NCBI GenBank assembly: GCA_050297855.1
Contig: JBNKTC010000008.1
Coordinates: 76,083 to 140,082 of the forward strand
DNA length: 64,000 nt
Direction: 5' to 3'
DNA from: SZUA-545 sp050297855
Lineage (GTDB): Bacteria > Campylobacterota > Campylobacteria > Campylobacterales > SZUA-545
The translations under genes and the position numbers were made by a program. Below the pieces are notes generated by a model that saw nothing but the letters and a program-made list of their open reading frames with translations, had not been told where the DNA came from and did not search any database. This document shows positions 16,931-25,492 of this stretch, piece by piece (positions within the stretch are counted from its first letter, which is position 1; the number at the start of each line of letters is the position of its first letter).

Positions 16931-17515
16931 ATGCCCTACATCCCAACCGTACGTGACAACTCGCCCCGCGGCGAGCGATATTTCGACCTCTTTTCCAAAC
17001 TCCTGAATGACCGGATCATTGTCATCAACGAAGCGATCGATGACAATATGATGGGCGTGATCGTCTCCCAGCTCCTCTACCTCGATGCCGACGACCACGA
17101 AGAACCGATCCACCTCTATATCTCCAGCCCCGGCGGGTCGGTGATGGCGGGGTTGGCGATCCTCGATACGATGAACCTGATCGAAGCGCCGGTACACACC
17201 TACGCGATGGGACTGGTCGCCTCCATGGCCGCCGTGCTCTTTACCTGCGGGGAGAAGGGCGAACGCAAGATCCTTCCCAATGCGGAAGTGATGATCCACC
17301 AGCCCCTCGGCGGCTACCAGGGGCAGGCGAGCGACATCGAGATCCACGCCAACCATATCCTCAAGCTCAAAGCCAAGCTCAACAAGATCATCGCCGATGC
17401 GACGGGCCAGAATGTCAAGACCATCACCAAAGAGACGGAGCGGGACAACTACTTCGAAGCCAAAGAGGCGATCAAGTTCGGTCTGGCGGACAAGCTGATC
17501 GAGAAGGGGGCCTGA
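16931..17515 (+). CDS. clpP: ClpP-type ATP-dependent protease subunit, nif-operon copy
   Basis: A 194-residue ClpP. The catalytic triad is visible: S98 in GLVASMAAV, H123 in MIHQPLGG and D172 in ERDNYF, at the standard spacing. It would form the double-ring proteolytic barrel in the cytosol. Motif context departs from the housekeeping form (GLVASMAA for GQAASMGA, ERDNYF for ERDRFM), suggesting a dedicated paralogue. It is followed one base later by clpX and preceded by AAGGAGAGATC. In Azotobacter a nif-linked ClpX2 helps turn over NifB and NifEN, so a similar job is likely. Confidence 0.93.
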   Translation: MPYIPTVRDNSPRGERYFDLFSKLLNDRIIVINEAIDDNMMGVIVSQLLYLDADDHEEPIHLYISSPGGSVMAGLAILDTMNLIEAPVHTYAMGLVASMAAVLFTCGEKGERKILPNAEVMIHQPLGGYQGQASDIEIHANHILKLKAKLNKIIADATGQNVKTITKETERDNYFEAKEAIKFGLADKLIEKGA

Positions 17516-17516
17516 G

Positions 17517-18752
17517 ATGGAAAACAACAGCTGTTCATTCTGCGGACGGACGCAGGACCAAGTCAAGAAGATGTTCAGGACCGAAAAGGTCGCCATCTGC
17601 GACGAGTGTGTCAAGACCTGTTCGGGGATCATGGATAAGGAGCTGCGCGACGTCGAGCGCCGGGAGATCCAGCAGGGGCTTCCCAAACCCGAAGAGATCG
17701 TCGAGAAGCTCAATAAGTACATCATCGGGCAGGAGACGGCCAAGAAGGTGCTGGCGGTGGCGATCTACAACCACTACAAGCGGATCGAACGCCCCTTCCA
17801 CAACGGCGTGGAACTGGAGAAGTCCAACATCATGCTTTTGGGCCCCACCGGAAGCGGGAAGACGCTTCTGGCCAAGACCCTTGCCAAGATGATGAACGTC
17901 CCCTTTGCCGTCGCCGACGCCACGGCCCTGACGGAAGCGGGATATGTGGGGGAAGATGTCGAGAGCATCCTCTCCCGGCTATTAGCCGCGGCCAACTACG
18001 ACGTGGAACTGGCCCAGCGCGGGATCGTCTACATCGATGAGATCGACAAGATCGCCCGTAAAGGCGAAAGCGCCACGACCGGGCGCGACGTCTCGGGCGA
18101 GGGGGTCCAGCAGGGGCTTCTGAAAATACTGGAGGGTTCGGAAGTCTACGTCCCGGTCAAGGGGAGCCGCAAAAACTCCTCGACCGATACGCTGCTCTTT
18201 GATACGACCCATGTCCTCTTTATCTGCGGCGGGGCCTTTGTCGGTCTGGTCAAAGACAAGCACACCAAAAAAGCCAACAAAGTCGGATTCGACAAGACAG
18301 CCGCCAAGGCGGGCGAAATCAAGCCGATCGAGGCCAAAGACCTGATCCGTTTCGGGCTGATCCCCGAGTTTATCGGGCGTATCCCCGTTATTGCGGAGCT
18401 TAAAGAGCTGGATAAGGACCAGATGGTCCAGATCCTCCAGGAACCGGACAACGCTTTGCTCAAACAGTACCAGGCGCTCTTCGAGATGGACGGTGTGGAG
18501 CTGATCTTCGATGAGAAAGCGATCGAAGCCATCGCCCAGGAGGCGATCGACCGCGGCGTCGGGGCACGGGGGCTTCGCGGGATCATCGAGCGGATCATGC
18601 TCCCCTATCTCTATGCCATCCCCTCCATGGAGGATGTCAAGAGCTGTACGATCACCGAAGGGACGGTACAGGAGGAGAAAGAGCCTCTCTATACCTACGA
18701 GGCTAAAGACGAGAAAGAAGCCAAAAGCAAAGAAAAACAAGCCAATAGTTAA
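17517..18752 (+). CDS. clpX: ClpX ATPase, nif-operon copy
   Basis: A 411-residue AAA+ unfoldase. The N-terminal zinc domain has C6-C9 and C28-C31 (CSFC, CDEC). Walker A is GPTGSGKT (109-116), Walker B is IVYIDEIDK near 171, and the pore loop is GYVGEDV. The RKGE-type loop and arginine finger region (GLIPEFIGRIPV) are also present. The ClpP-contacting tripeptide region (LFICGGAFVGL) reads normally except that the expected I/L-G-F loop is not obvious. ATG follows the clpP stop by one base. The pair would degrade nitrogenase assembly factors when not needed. Confidence 0.94.
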   Translation: MENNSCSFCGRTQDQVKKMFRTEKVAICDECVKTCSGIMDKELRDVERREIQQGLPKPEEIVEKLNKYIIGQETAKKVLAVAIYNHYKRIERPFHNGVELEKSNIMLLGPTGSGKTLLAKTLAKMMNVPFAVADATALTEAGYVGEDVESILSRLLAAANYDVELAQRGIVYIDEIDKIARKGESATTGRDVSGEGVQQGLLKILEGSEVYVPVKGSRKNSSTDTLLFDTTHVLFICGGAFVGLVKDKHTKKANKVGFDKTAAKAGEIKPIEAKDLIRFGLIPEFIGRIPVIAELKELDKDQMVQILQEPDNALLKQYQALFEMDGVELIFDEKAIEAIAQEAIDRGVGARGLRGIIERIMLPYLYAIPSMEDVKSCTITEGTVQEEKEPLYTYEAKDEKEAKSKEKQANS

Positions 18753-18790
18753 GTATCTTGCCGATAGGCATAGCTTTAGTGAGATGAATT

Positions 18791-18813
18791 GATCTGGGGC
18801 TTTGCTCCAGGTC
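18791..18813 (+). repeat. Hairpin between clpX and nifS
   Basis: GATCTGGGGC-TTT-GCTCCAGGTC pairs over 10 positions (two G-U), 17 bases before nifS. There is no T tail, so it may be a processing or stability hairpin that sets different levels for clpX and nifS. Confidence 0.45.
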
Positions 18814-18830
18814 AAGAAGAAAGGAAAAAA

Positions 18831-20021
18831 ATGAGAGTCTACCTGGATAACAACGCAACGACAAAACTGGACCCCCTGGTCCTGAAAAAAATGGAACCGT
18901 TTTTAAAAGAGTACTACGGCAACCCCAACTCCCTGCACACCTACGGGATGGAGGTACGTCCCTATCTCAACCAGGCGATGGGCGAGCTGTATGACTCCCT
19001 TAATGCCCCTGATGAAGATGATATCCTCATCACCGGATGCGCCACCGAGAGTAATAATACGGTCCTTAAGGGGCTCTTTTTTAAAGAGATCCTGAAAAAC
19101 CCGGAGAAGAACCACATCGTCACGACCAGCGTCGAGCACCCCGCGATCCACGATACGCTGCTCTTTTTGGAAAACTACGGCGTAGAGGTGACCTACCTCC
19201 CGGTCAACCACGACGGTGTCGTCGAAGCCTCCCAGGTCAAAGAGGCGATCACGGATAAGACCCTGCTGGTCAGCATGATGTGGGCCAATAACGAAACAGG
19301 GATGATCTTCCCGGTCGAAGAGGTCTCCGCCATCTGCCGGGAGGCGGGCGTGCTCTTTCACACCGATGCGGTCCAGGCGATCGGGAAGGTGCCGGTGGAC
19401 CTGACAAAAGTCCCCGTCGACTACCTTACCTTCTCCGCCCACAAGTTCCACGGTCCCAAAGGGGTCGGCGGGCTGTACGTCAAAAAAGGGCGCCAGCTTC
19501 CCAACCTGCTCCACGGCGGCGAGCAGATGGGCGGTAAACGGGCCGGAACGCTTAACGTCGCAAGCATCATCGGGATGGGACTGGCCATGAAACAGGCGGT
19601 TTCCAATATCGACGTGATGAACACCCATGTCCGCGCCCTGCGTGATCGACTGGAAGACGCCATCGCCAAGCTTCCCGACATGATCATCGTCGGGCCGCGC
19701 GATCAGCGTACACCCAATACGATCCTCGTCTCCGTACGGGGGATCGAAGGGGAGGCGATGATCTGGGACCTGAACCAGGCCGGGATCGCCGCATCCACGG
19801 GGAGCGCCTGTGCCAGCGAAGCCCTGGAGGCTAACCCGGTCATGAGCGCTATCGGCGAAGACGTGGAGCTGGCCCACACGGCCGTGCGCCTCTCCCTCTC
19901 ACGCTTTACGACCGAAGAGGAGATCGATTATACGATAGAGAAGTTTGTCGCAGCGGTCGAGCGCCTGCGTAACATCTCCAGCTCCTACGCGTACCAGCCG
20001 GAAAAGATGCGTGCCAACTGA
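18831..20021 (+). CDS. nifS: NifS cysteine desulfurase
   Basis: A 396-residue PLP enzyme that takes sulfur from cysteine for Fe-S clusters. It opens MRVYLDNNATTKLDP; the PLP lysine is K205 in SAHKFHGPKG; the persulfide cysteine is C327 in STGSACASEAL, in the long flexible loop of group I desulfurases. TTSVEHPAI and DAVQAIGK hold further cofactor contacts. The nif-operon position and group I form favour NifS over IscS. The ATG at 18831 follows AAGAAAGGAAAAAA; the in-frame start at 18789 lies in the hairpin and is rejected. Confidence 0.93.
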   Translation: MRVYLDNNATTKLDPLVLKKMEPFLKEYYGNPNSLHTYGMEVRPYLNQAMGELYDSLNAPDEDDILITGCATESNNTVLKGLFFKEILKNPEKNHIVTTSVEHPAIHDTLLFLENYGVEVTYLPVNHDGVVEASQVKEAITDKTLLVSMMWANNETGMIFPVEEVSAICREAGVLFHTDAVQAIGKVPVDLTKVPVDYLTFSAHKFHGPKGVGGLYVKKGRQLPNLLHGGEQMGGKRAGTLNVASIIGMGLAMKQAVSNIDVMNTHVRALRDRLEDAIAKLPDMIIVGPRDQRTPNTILVSVRGIEGEAMIWDLNQAGIAASTGSACASEALEANPVMSAIGEDVELAHTAVRLSLSRFTTEEEIDYTIEKFVAAVERLRNISSSYAYQPEKMRAN

Positions 20022-20628
20022 GATAACCCGGGAAGATTATAAGGAGAAGGCGCGGCTGATCTTCGATGTGAGCGATATCGCCCAGTTCGAGACCCTGCTC
20101 CGGGCGGAGAAGAAGGGCTCCTCGGCCAAGGCGCACTGGGCCAAGGTGAGCCCGCGGGTAATGACCCTATTCCAGGTGCTGATGGACCGGGACCTGACGG
20201 AGCTCGTGGCGGTGCTGGAGCTTTTCCCCGAATACATCGAGCTGGTGTGCGAGCACTTCCGCTACGCCTACAGCTACAACGAACAGACCGCCGATACCCG
20301 GGCGGCGTCGCGCCTGCTCTTTATCACCGAGCACTCCCACTCCAAGCAGTTCGTGCGTAACCTGCTGCGCAAACTGACAAAGATGTCGGAGATGGAGCTT
20401 AAGGAGCTGGACCGTTTTGTCCTGGAGCTGAAAGCCGGCGAGGGGCTGCACCCGATCATCCTCGATTTTTACTATCACGAGCTGGAGCATCGCCTCGAAG
20501 AGCTGGGCATCCACAAACTCCAGCGGGCGGTGCTCCTGAAAAAAGGGGCTTTTTTAAAAAGCGACGTCGCCTACGACTTTGCCGCCGAGGACCGCGACAG
20601 CAACCTCGACATCCCCTATATGCATTAG
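20011..20628 (+). CDS. Helical protein after nifS, paralogue of the 40133 protein
   Basis: A 205-residue, all-helical, soluble protein from a GTG start that overlaps the last codons of nifS. The segment TLFQVLMDRDLTELVAVLEL and PEYIELVCEHFR matches MLFRALADEDLSELIDVLKL and PVYTDLACDQLK in the protein at 40133, and the ends (IHKLQRAVLLKKG, LHPLQKSVLEKEIG) also match. The repeats of paired helices suggest a HEAT-like scaffold. No enzyme motif is seen. Operon position after nifS suggests an assembly role, which is inference. The GTG is used because no in-frame ATG occurs before the conserved part. Confidence 0.65.
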   Translation: MPTEITREDYKEKARLIFDVSDIAQFETLLRAEKKGSSAKAHWAKVSPRVMTLFQVLMDRDLTELVAVLELFPEYIELVCEHFRYAYSYNEQTADTRAASRLLFITEHSHSKQFVRNLLRKLTKMSEMELKELDRFVLELKAGEGLHPIILDFYYHELEHRLEELGIHKLQRAVLLKKGAFLKSDVAYDFAAEDRDSNLDIPYMH

Positions 20629-20654
20629 AACTTATCTCAATAATAGGAGGCATC

Positions 20655-21083
20655 ATGGAACTGGAAAAATGGATGGAATCAAAGGGCTACCTGATGGAAG
20701 ATATCAACTTCCAGGGTGAGCATGGCTATACGGCACTCATGCGTGCGGCCAAGGACGGTGAGGAAGCGATCGTCCGCCAGATCCTGACCCTGGACGGCCT
20801 GGATCTTAACATCACCAACGTCGACGGCAACAACGCCCTCTGGAACGGCTGCTTTGCCGACTCCGAACCGATCGTCCGGATGCTGATCGATGCGGGGATC
20901 GATATCGACGGCATTAACGACAACGGTGTCACGGCGCTTATGTACACCGCCTCCGCCGGCAAGGAGGCGATGACCCGGATGCTGCTGGAGGCGGGGGCCG
21001 ACCGCACCATCGCGAACGTCGACGGTTTTACGGCCCTGGACCTGGCTTCCACGCGTACCATCGTCAAGATGCTGCGCGCCTGA
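20655..21083 (+). CDS. Ankyrin-repeat protein in the nif operon
   Basis: A 142-residue protein made of about three to four ankyrin repeats: GYTALMRAAKDGEEAIVRQI, GNNALWNGCFADSEPIVRML, GVTALMYTASAGKEAMTRML and a last GFTALDLA half repeat. Such repeats are pure protein-binding surfaces. There is no other domain. The ATG follows TAGGAGGCATC. It lies in the same operon as nifS and clpPX, so it may present or shield an assembly partner. Confidence 0.85.
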   Translation: MELEKWMESKGYLMEDINFQGEHGYTALMRAAKDGEEAIVRQILTLDGLDLNITNVDGNNALWNGCFADSEPIVRMLIDAGIDIDGINDNGVTALMYTASAGKEAMTRMLLEAGADRTIANVDGFTALDLASTRTIVKMLRA

Positions 21084-21089
21084 CGCCCT

Positions 21090-21392
21090 ATGACGCAGCA
21101 ACGCTACCGGGAGCTCTTTGACGCCCACGGCCTCTGGATGTCCGATATCTACATGCTGGACGGTGAGAAACAGCACGAAGCGATTTTCGCCCTCTTTGAC
21201 GAGGTCAGCGACGAGATGGTCAAGGATTCGCCCCTGAATGGGAAGTTTCCGGGGGAGTTTGTGGGAACGATGCGCCGCTATAACGCGGGGGATATCTATA
21301 CCGTCACCCATTTTGACAACGTCGCCCACCGCGCCTTTTACCTCAGCGACCTCTATGATATCCTGCAGCTGATCGGCCTCGGGCGCTGCTGA
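21090..21392 (+). CDS. Unknown small soluble protein, end of nif operon
   Basis: A 100-residue protein (MTQQRYRELFDAHGLWMSD) without signal peptide, membrane segment or recognised motif. It has a run of acidic residues in FALFDEVSDEMVKD and a C-terminal FYLSDLYDILQLIGLGRC. It begins 6 bases after the ankyrin gene stop, so it is probably the last gene of the operon. I do not recognise the family. Confidence 0.65.
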   Translation: MTQQRYRELFDAHGLWMSDIYMLDGEKQHEAIFALFDEVSDEMVKDSPLNGKFPGEFVGTMRRYNAGDIYTVTHFDNVAHRAFYLSDLYDILQLIGLGRC

Positions 21393-21402
21393 ACAGGCGG
21401 CT

Positions 21403-21588
21403 TTAGGAGAGGCGGCTGTTTTCGGCGATGAGGAAGAGCTGGTCTTTGAGCTTGTTAAGCTCCCGGACGATGATATCTTTGCTCTCATCGCTTAGGACGA
21501 AGCGCTGGTCCATATACTCGAACAGGTTGTCGATATTGCCGTAGGTGGTCTTCATCACCTCTTCTTTGATCTTTGCTTCGATGGACAT
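21403..21588 (-). CDS. Small unknown protein, convergent with the nif operon
   Basis: A 61-residue, mainly helical protein (MSIEAKIKEEVMKTTYGNID) with a charged C-terminal helix ELNKLKDQLFLIAEN. The compact start, the use of common codons and its fit between convergent genes support it, but there is no recognisable domain and no certain ribosome site. Confidence 0.5.
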   Translation of the reverse strand: MSIEAKIKEEVMKTTYGNIDNLFEYMDQRFVLSDESKDIIVRELNKLKDQLFLIAENSRLS

Positions 21589-21733
21589 GGCGGGCCTTTT
21601 GGCTTAAAAGGTGCAACTTTCATACCTGCTTGTTTAAACAAACATTAAAAAAAACCGTCTGTTCCCGTTTGCACTGGATGCACTGCCTTTTGTTGTGGTA
21701 GGATAGTGCCAAAAAGATCGCGGAAAAGAGCAG

Positions 21734-23413
21734 ATGCGGCAACACTTTCTTATTACCTTTTTGACAGCCTTGGCCTATTTCTTCTCCGCCAAAGCGGTCG
21801 CACCCCTCTCCCTGGTAGAATCCTCCAGTGTCTTTGCCGTCTGGCCGCCGACCGGCGTCGCCCTGTCGGTCCTGCTGCTTTACGGTTACCGATCATGGGC
21901 CGGGATCGCCCTGGGGGCGTTTTTCCTGAACATGACCCTCACCCCCTTTCTCCCGTCACTCCAGATCGCCGTGACCAATACCCTGGGGCCGCTTTTGGGC
22001 GCGTGGATCATCTTCCGTTTCGGCGGCGGGTATAACTTCTTTTCGTCATTGCGGAGTATGATCATCTTCTTTGTCGCCGTTACCGCCGCCTCGCTGGTGA
22101 CCGCATGGGGCGGGAGTACGACCCTGCTGCTCCACGGCTTTATCGGGATCACGGAGCACTTTACGGTCTCCTATACATGGTTCCTGGGTGACCTGATCGG
22201 CTTTTTGGTAATCACGCCCCTGGTCATCGCCGTCCGGCTGGAGTGTGTGAACCTCTTTTTTCGAAACAACTGGGGTGAAAGCCTGCTGATCCTCTTTTTT
22301 ATCGTCGGGGGCGGGTTGGTCTTTTTCGGCCCGCTGGGCTTTTTCGACCAGGCGAAGTACCCCATCGCCTATATGTTTTTTATCCCGGTACTGTGGGCGA
22401 GCATCCGTTTCGGTGCGCTGGGCGGGAGCTTTTCGGTCGTGCTTACTTCCCTGATCGTCGTCGCGGGGACCGTCTACGGGTACGGCCCCTTTGTGCGCCC
22501 CGAGCCCAACGACACGCTGCTGCTGTTGCAGGGGTATGTCTGGTTCATGGGGGTGATCGCCTTTTTTGTCGCGACGATCCTTCGGCAAAAGGAGCTGATC
22601 CACAGCTCCCTGCTCCAGACCCAGGATGAGCTCAAGGCGTCGCTGCTGACACTTAAAAAGTATCAGAAAGACCTGGAAAAGCAGGTCGAGGAGGAGCTGG
22701 CCAAACGGCGCGAGCAGGAGCGGATCATGATCCAGCAGTCCAAACTGGCGGCCATGGGCGAGATGGTGGGGATGATCGCCCACCAGTGGCGCCAGCCGCT
22801 TAACGCCCTGGGCCTCCAGATCCAGGATATCCAGGATGCGTACGAGTTTTCCGAACTCAACGAGGCGTATCTCAAAGAGTCGGTGGAGAGCTCCATGAAG
22901 CTGGTCGGGCATATGTCCTCGACCATCGATGATTTCCGGAATTTCTTCAAGCAGGACAAGTCCAAGCAGGTCTTTACGACCAGGGATATCATCGAGGGGG
23001 TCGAGACAGTGATCGGGGCAAGCCTCAAAAACAACACGATCAAGCTGCTCGTCTCCGAATCGGAACCGCTGGAGATCTACGGGTACCGGCATGAGTTCAT
23101 GCAGGTGGTGCTCAATATCGTCAACAACGCCAAAGACGCCCTTAAACGTTCCCGGCGAAAAGACAAATGGATCCGAATCGAGTGGGACAAGACCCCGCAG
23201 GGGAAAATCCGCATGGTGATCACGGACAACGGCGGCGGGATCCCCGAAGCGATCCTCGACAAGATCTACGACCCCTACTTTTCGACCAAAGATACGGGAC
23301 ACGGGACCGGGATCGGGCTCTATATGTCCAAGATGATCATCGAACGGCATATGCACGGAAGGCTGAAAGAAGAGAACACGGACGAGGGTGTCCGGTTTAT
23401 TATCGAAGTGTGA
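21734..23413 (+). CDS. Histidine kinase with MASE1 membrane sensor
   Basis: A 559-residue kinase. Residues about 5-290 contain eight or so hydrophobic segments of the MASE1 type (VWPPTGVALSVLLLYGYRSWAGIALG, positions about 36-61). A coiled coil (LKKYQKDLEKQVEEELAKRREQE) leads to the kinase: QSKLAAMGEMVGMIAHQWRQPLN, N box NIVNNAKDAL, G boxes DNGGGIP and GTGIGLYMS. The input signal for MASE1 is not known. No response regulator adjoins. A purine-rich stretch (GCGGAAAAGAGC) precedes the ATG. Confidence 0.92.
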   Translation: MRQHFLITFLTALAYFFSAKAVAPLSLVESSSVFAVWPPTGVALSVLLLYGYRSWAGIALGAFFLNMTLTPFLPSLQIAVTNTLGPLLGAWIIFRFGGGYNFFSSLRSMIIFFVAVTAASLVTAWGGSTTLLLHGFIGITEHFTVSYTWFLGDLIGFLVITPLVIAVRLECVNLFFRNNWGESLLILFFIVGGGLVFFGPLGFFDQAKYPIAYMFFIPVLWASIRFGALGGSFSVVLTSLIVVAGTVYGYGPFVRPEPNDTLLLLQGYVWFMGVIAFFVATILRQKELIHSSLLQTQDELKASLLTLKKYQKDLEKQVEEELAKRREQERIMIQQSKLAAMGEMVGMIAHQWRQPLNALGLQIQDIQDAYEFSELNEAYLKESVESSMKLVGHMSSTIDDFRNFFKQDKSKQVFTTRDIIEGVETVIGASLKNNTIKLLVSESEPLEIYGYRHEFMQVVLNIVNNAKDALKRSRRKDKWIRIEWDKTPQGKIRMVITDNGGGIPEAILDKIYDPYFSTKDTGHGTGIGLYMSKMIIERHMHGRLKEENTDEGVRFIIEV

Positions 23414-23432
23414 GTAAAGGATAAAAAGATAT

Positions 23433-24203
23433 ATGTCAATCGAAGTCATCTCATGGAACGTCAACGGCATCCGGGCTGTCGCCAATAAAAACGGGTTTGA
23501 ATGGGTGGACGAACGCGCCCCCGATATCCTCTGCCTGCAGGAGATCAAGGCACTCCCCGAGCAGATCCCGGATGGGCTTTTCGGGACGGAGTTCCTCCAC
23601 CGCGCCGTCAACTCGGCCGAGCGCAAAGGGTACTCCGGTACGGCGACCTTTTCGCAGCTGAACCCTGCAAGCGTCGAGACCCGTCCCGAGATCGACATCG
23701 AAAACGAAGGCCGTATCATCGAGCAGGACTTCGGCGACTTCGTCCTCTTTAACGTCTACTTCCCCAACGGCCAGAAGGACGAGGAGCGGCTGGCCTACAA
23801 GATGAAGTTCTACGACGACTTCCTGGCCCACTGCAATGCCCTGAGAGAGCAGGGCAAGTCCATCGTCATCGGCGGCGACGTCAACACGGCCCACAAACCA
23901 ATCGACCTTAAAAACCCCAAGTCCAACGAAAAGACCTCCGGCTTCCTCCCCGAAGAGCGCGCCTGGATCGATAAGCTGATCGAAAACGGCTACGTCGACA
24001 CCTTCCGCTACGTCCACGGCGACAAAGAGCACGAATACAGCTGGTGGTCCTACCGCTTTAACGCCCGGATGGACAACGCCGGATGGCGGATCGACTACTT
24101 CTTCATCTCCGAGGACCTCACCGAATACCTCGAAGACGCCTTCATCCTCCAGGATATCGAAGGTTCCGACCACTGCCCGGTGGGGATTAGACTAGCATTT
24201 TAA
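23433..24203 (+). CDS. xth: Exodeoxyribonuclease III (AP endonuclease)
   Basis: A 256-residue EEP-family nuclease. It opens ISWNVNGIRA, has the catalytic Glu in DILCLQEIKA, the Asp-Asn pair region GGDVNTAHKPIDL, the TFRYVHGDKEHEYSWWSYR substrate loop (positions about 190-208) and the terminal SDHCPVGI with the catalytic Asp and His. It repairs abasic sites in DNA. The usual motif GDYNIAH reads GDVNTAH here. It begins 19 bases after the kinase gene and may be cotranscribed. Confidence 0.93.
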   Translation: MSIEVISWNVNGIRAVANKNGFEWVDERAPDILCLQEIKALPEQIPDGLFGTEFLHRAVNSAERKGYSGTATFSQLNPASVETRPEIDIENEGRIIEQDFGDFVLFNVYFPNGQKDEERLAYKMKFYDDFLAHCNALREQGKSIVIGGDVNTAHKPIDLKNPKSNEKTSGFLPEERAWIDKLIENGYVDTFRYVHGDKEHEYSWWSYRFNARMDNAGWRIDYFFISEDLTEYLEDAFILQDIEGSDHCPVGIRLAF

Positions 24204-24220
24204 TTTAGTAGGTTTTTTTG

Positions 24221-24226
24221 TATAAT
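24221..24226 (+). promoter_or_regulatory. -10 box of the first toxin-antitoxin operon
   Basis: TATAAT follows a run of seven T, 24 bases before the antitoxin ATG. A T-rich stretch with no -35 box is typical for this phylum. Confidence 0.55.
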
Positions 24227-24250
24227 GTATGGAATTGTAAGGAGCTGTAA

Positions 24251-24481
24251 ATGCATACTCTGACTTTGGAAGTCCAGGAAAACATCCTGGAAAAGTTTCG
24301 TGCTTTTCTCGAAACCCTTCCCAATAATTCCGTCAATGTAGTGGATGATATTGACGAAAAGTTGCTAGCCGAACGCAGGCGGGAAGTCGCCGATATTATC
24401 GAACGTGTCGATAACGGCAGTGAAGCACTCCATGATTTAGATTCCGTGATGAGAGAGATAAAAGTCGCACACAAAGCCTAA
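24251..24481 (+). CDS. Antitoxin partner of a RelE/ParE toxin
   Basis: A 76-residue acidic protein (MHTLTLEVQENILEKFRAFLETLP) with the pattern of small antitoxins: an N-terminal strand, then helices (ERRREVADIIERVDNGSEALHDLD). It lies 2 bases before the RelE/ParE-like toxin gene, the standard antitoxin-first order. AAGGAGCTGTAA precedes the ATG. The subfamily is not clear. Confidence 0.7.
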   Translation: MHTLTLEVQENILEKFRAFLETLPNNSVNVVDDIDEKLLAERRREVADIIERVDNGSEALHDLDSVMREIKVAHKA

Positions 24482-24483
24482 GT

Positions 24484-24768
24484 GTGACGATATTTTTCAC
24501 CGCTACAGCCAAAAATGACCTCCATACCATCAACGATTTTATCGCCGCCGACAAACCTGTGGCTGCTACCGAGTTTTTAGACGAACTCCTTACCCGTATC
24601 GAATTTCTCAAAGCCAATCCGCTCCAATGTCGCAAATCTTATTATTCCGATAAGCCCAACGTCAGAGACCTGGTTTTTCGAGGGTATACTATCGTCTACC
24701 CGGTCAAAGCTGACGTGATTGAGATTTTAAAGATATTCAATCAGAACAGACCGGGGGAGATCAAATAG
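24484..24768 (+). CDS. RelE/ParE-family toxin
   Basis: A 94-residue protein from a GTG start (MTIFFTATAKNDLHTINDFI). The helix pair followed by the strand set NVRDLVFRGYTIVYPVKADVIEILKIF is the RelE/ParE core. RelE types cut mRNA in the ribosome; ParE types block gyrase; this sequence lacks enough of the RelE catalytic residues to choose. It is followed 4 bases later by a DUF1801 gene, forming a three-gene set. Confidence 0.8.
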   Translation: MTIFFTATAKNDLHTINDFIAADKPVAATEFLDELLTRIEFLKANPLQCRKSYYSDKPNVRDLVFRGYTIVYPVKADVIEILKIFNQNRPGEIK

Positions 24769-24772
24769 TAAA

Positions 24773-25159
24773 ATGAAAACAAATCGAACCTCGTATGAGC
24801 GAGACAGCACGGGCGAACACGCCGAACTCTTCCTAAAAGTACGGGACTACATCAAAACCTGCATCGGCAACGACGCCAAGGAAAAACACAGCGCAAACAT
24901 CACGACGCTGCGCTCCAAAGAGGGCGGCTTCTGCTATATCCGGGTCAAAGACGACTATATCCACATCGGCTGGCTTAGGGGCCGCCATCTCCCCGATCCT
25001 TACAACCTGCTCTTCGGCAAAGCCAAAACCATCCGCGGCCAGAAAGTCCACAAACTGGACAAACCCACACGCGACGCCATCAGACACTATGTCCATGAGA
25101 CGCTGATGTTTCTCTTCGAGCACAATGCGCTGCTGGAGTTGAGGAATAAACGGAGATAG
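24773..25159 (+). CDS. DUF1801-like protein, copy 1
   Basis: A 128-residue protein with the DUF1801 pattern: a phosphate-binding-like strand pair (FCYIRVKDDYIHIGWLRG), then LPDP and LLFGKAKTIRGQKVHKLDKP, and a C-terminal helix. The function of DUF1801 is unknown; the family resembles the frataxin-like YdhG fold. It is about 91% identical (116 of 128 residues) to the gene at 27883, and both follow a toxin-antitoxin pair. It lies 4 bases after the toxin stop, so it is likely part of that operon. Confidence 0.8.
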   Translation: MKTNRTSYERDSTGEHAELFLKVRDYIKTCIGNDAKEKHSANITTLRSKEGGFCYIRVKDDYIHIGWLRGRHLPDPYNLLFGKAKTIRGQKVHKLDKPTRDAIRHYVHETLMFLFEHNALLELRNKRR

Positions 25160-25324
25160 GGAATTATCCTCTTGTAGTCCCAATTTTTGAGGCATAAAAC
25201 TTTAAATTCGACACTTCCCCAATTAACATTAATAAAATATTAATTAAATTATTTATTAAGTTTTATATTAAATTAAACATATATTCATACAATATTTATC
25301 TATCTTAAATTAAAAGGAGTTCTC

Positions 25325-25492
25325 GTGTTTAGAAAATCAATCTTTGCGGTCAGCCCTATGCTGGCTTTTTCCGTAGGTTCACAAGCTTTCGATAACGATC
25401 TCCTGGCATTTGCCACTGACAATGCCGTAAACGGTACGGCTTTTGAGCTTTCCAAAGAGGAGAGTCGTAAAGTGTATAGGAGATACCTATGA
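25325..25492 (+). CDS. Small exported-like protein
   Basis: A 55-residue ORF from a GTG at 25325 with AAAAGGAG upstream (MFRKSIFAVSPMLAFSVGSQAF). The basic start and hydrophobic segment ending SQAF resemble a signal peptide. Its stop overlaps the ATG of the next lipoprotein gene (ATGA), which supports it being real and coupled. The mature part would be only about 33 residues. It may instead be a leader peptide or the remnant of a larger secreted protein. Confidence 0.5.
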   Translation: MFRKSIFAVSPMLAFSVGSQAFDNDLLAFATDNAVNGTAFELSKEESRKVYRRYL

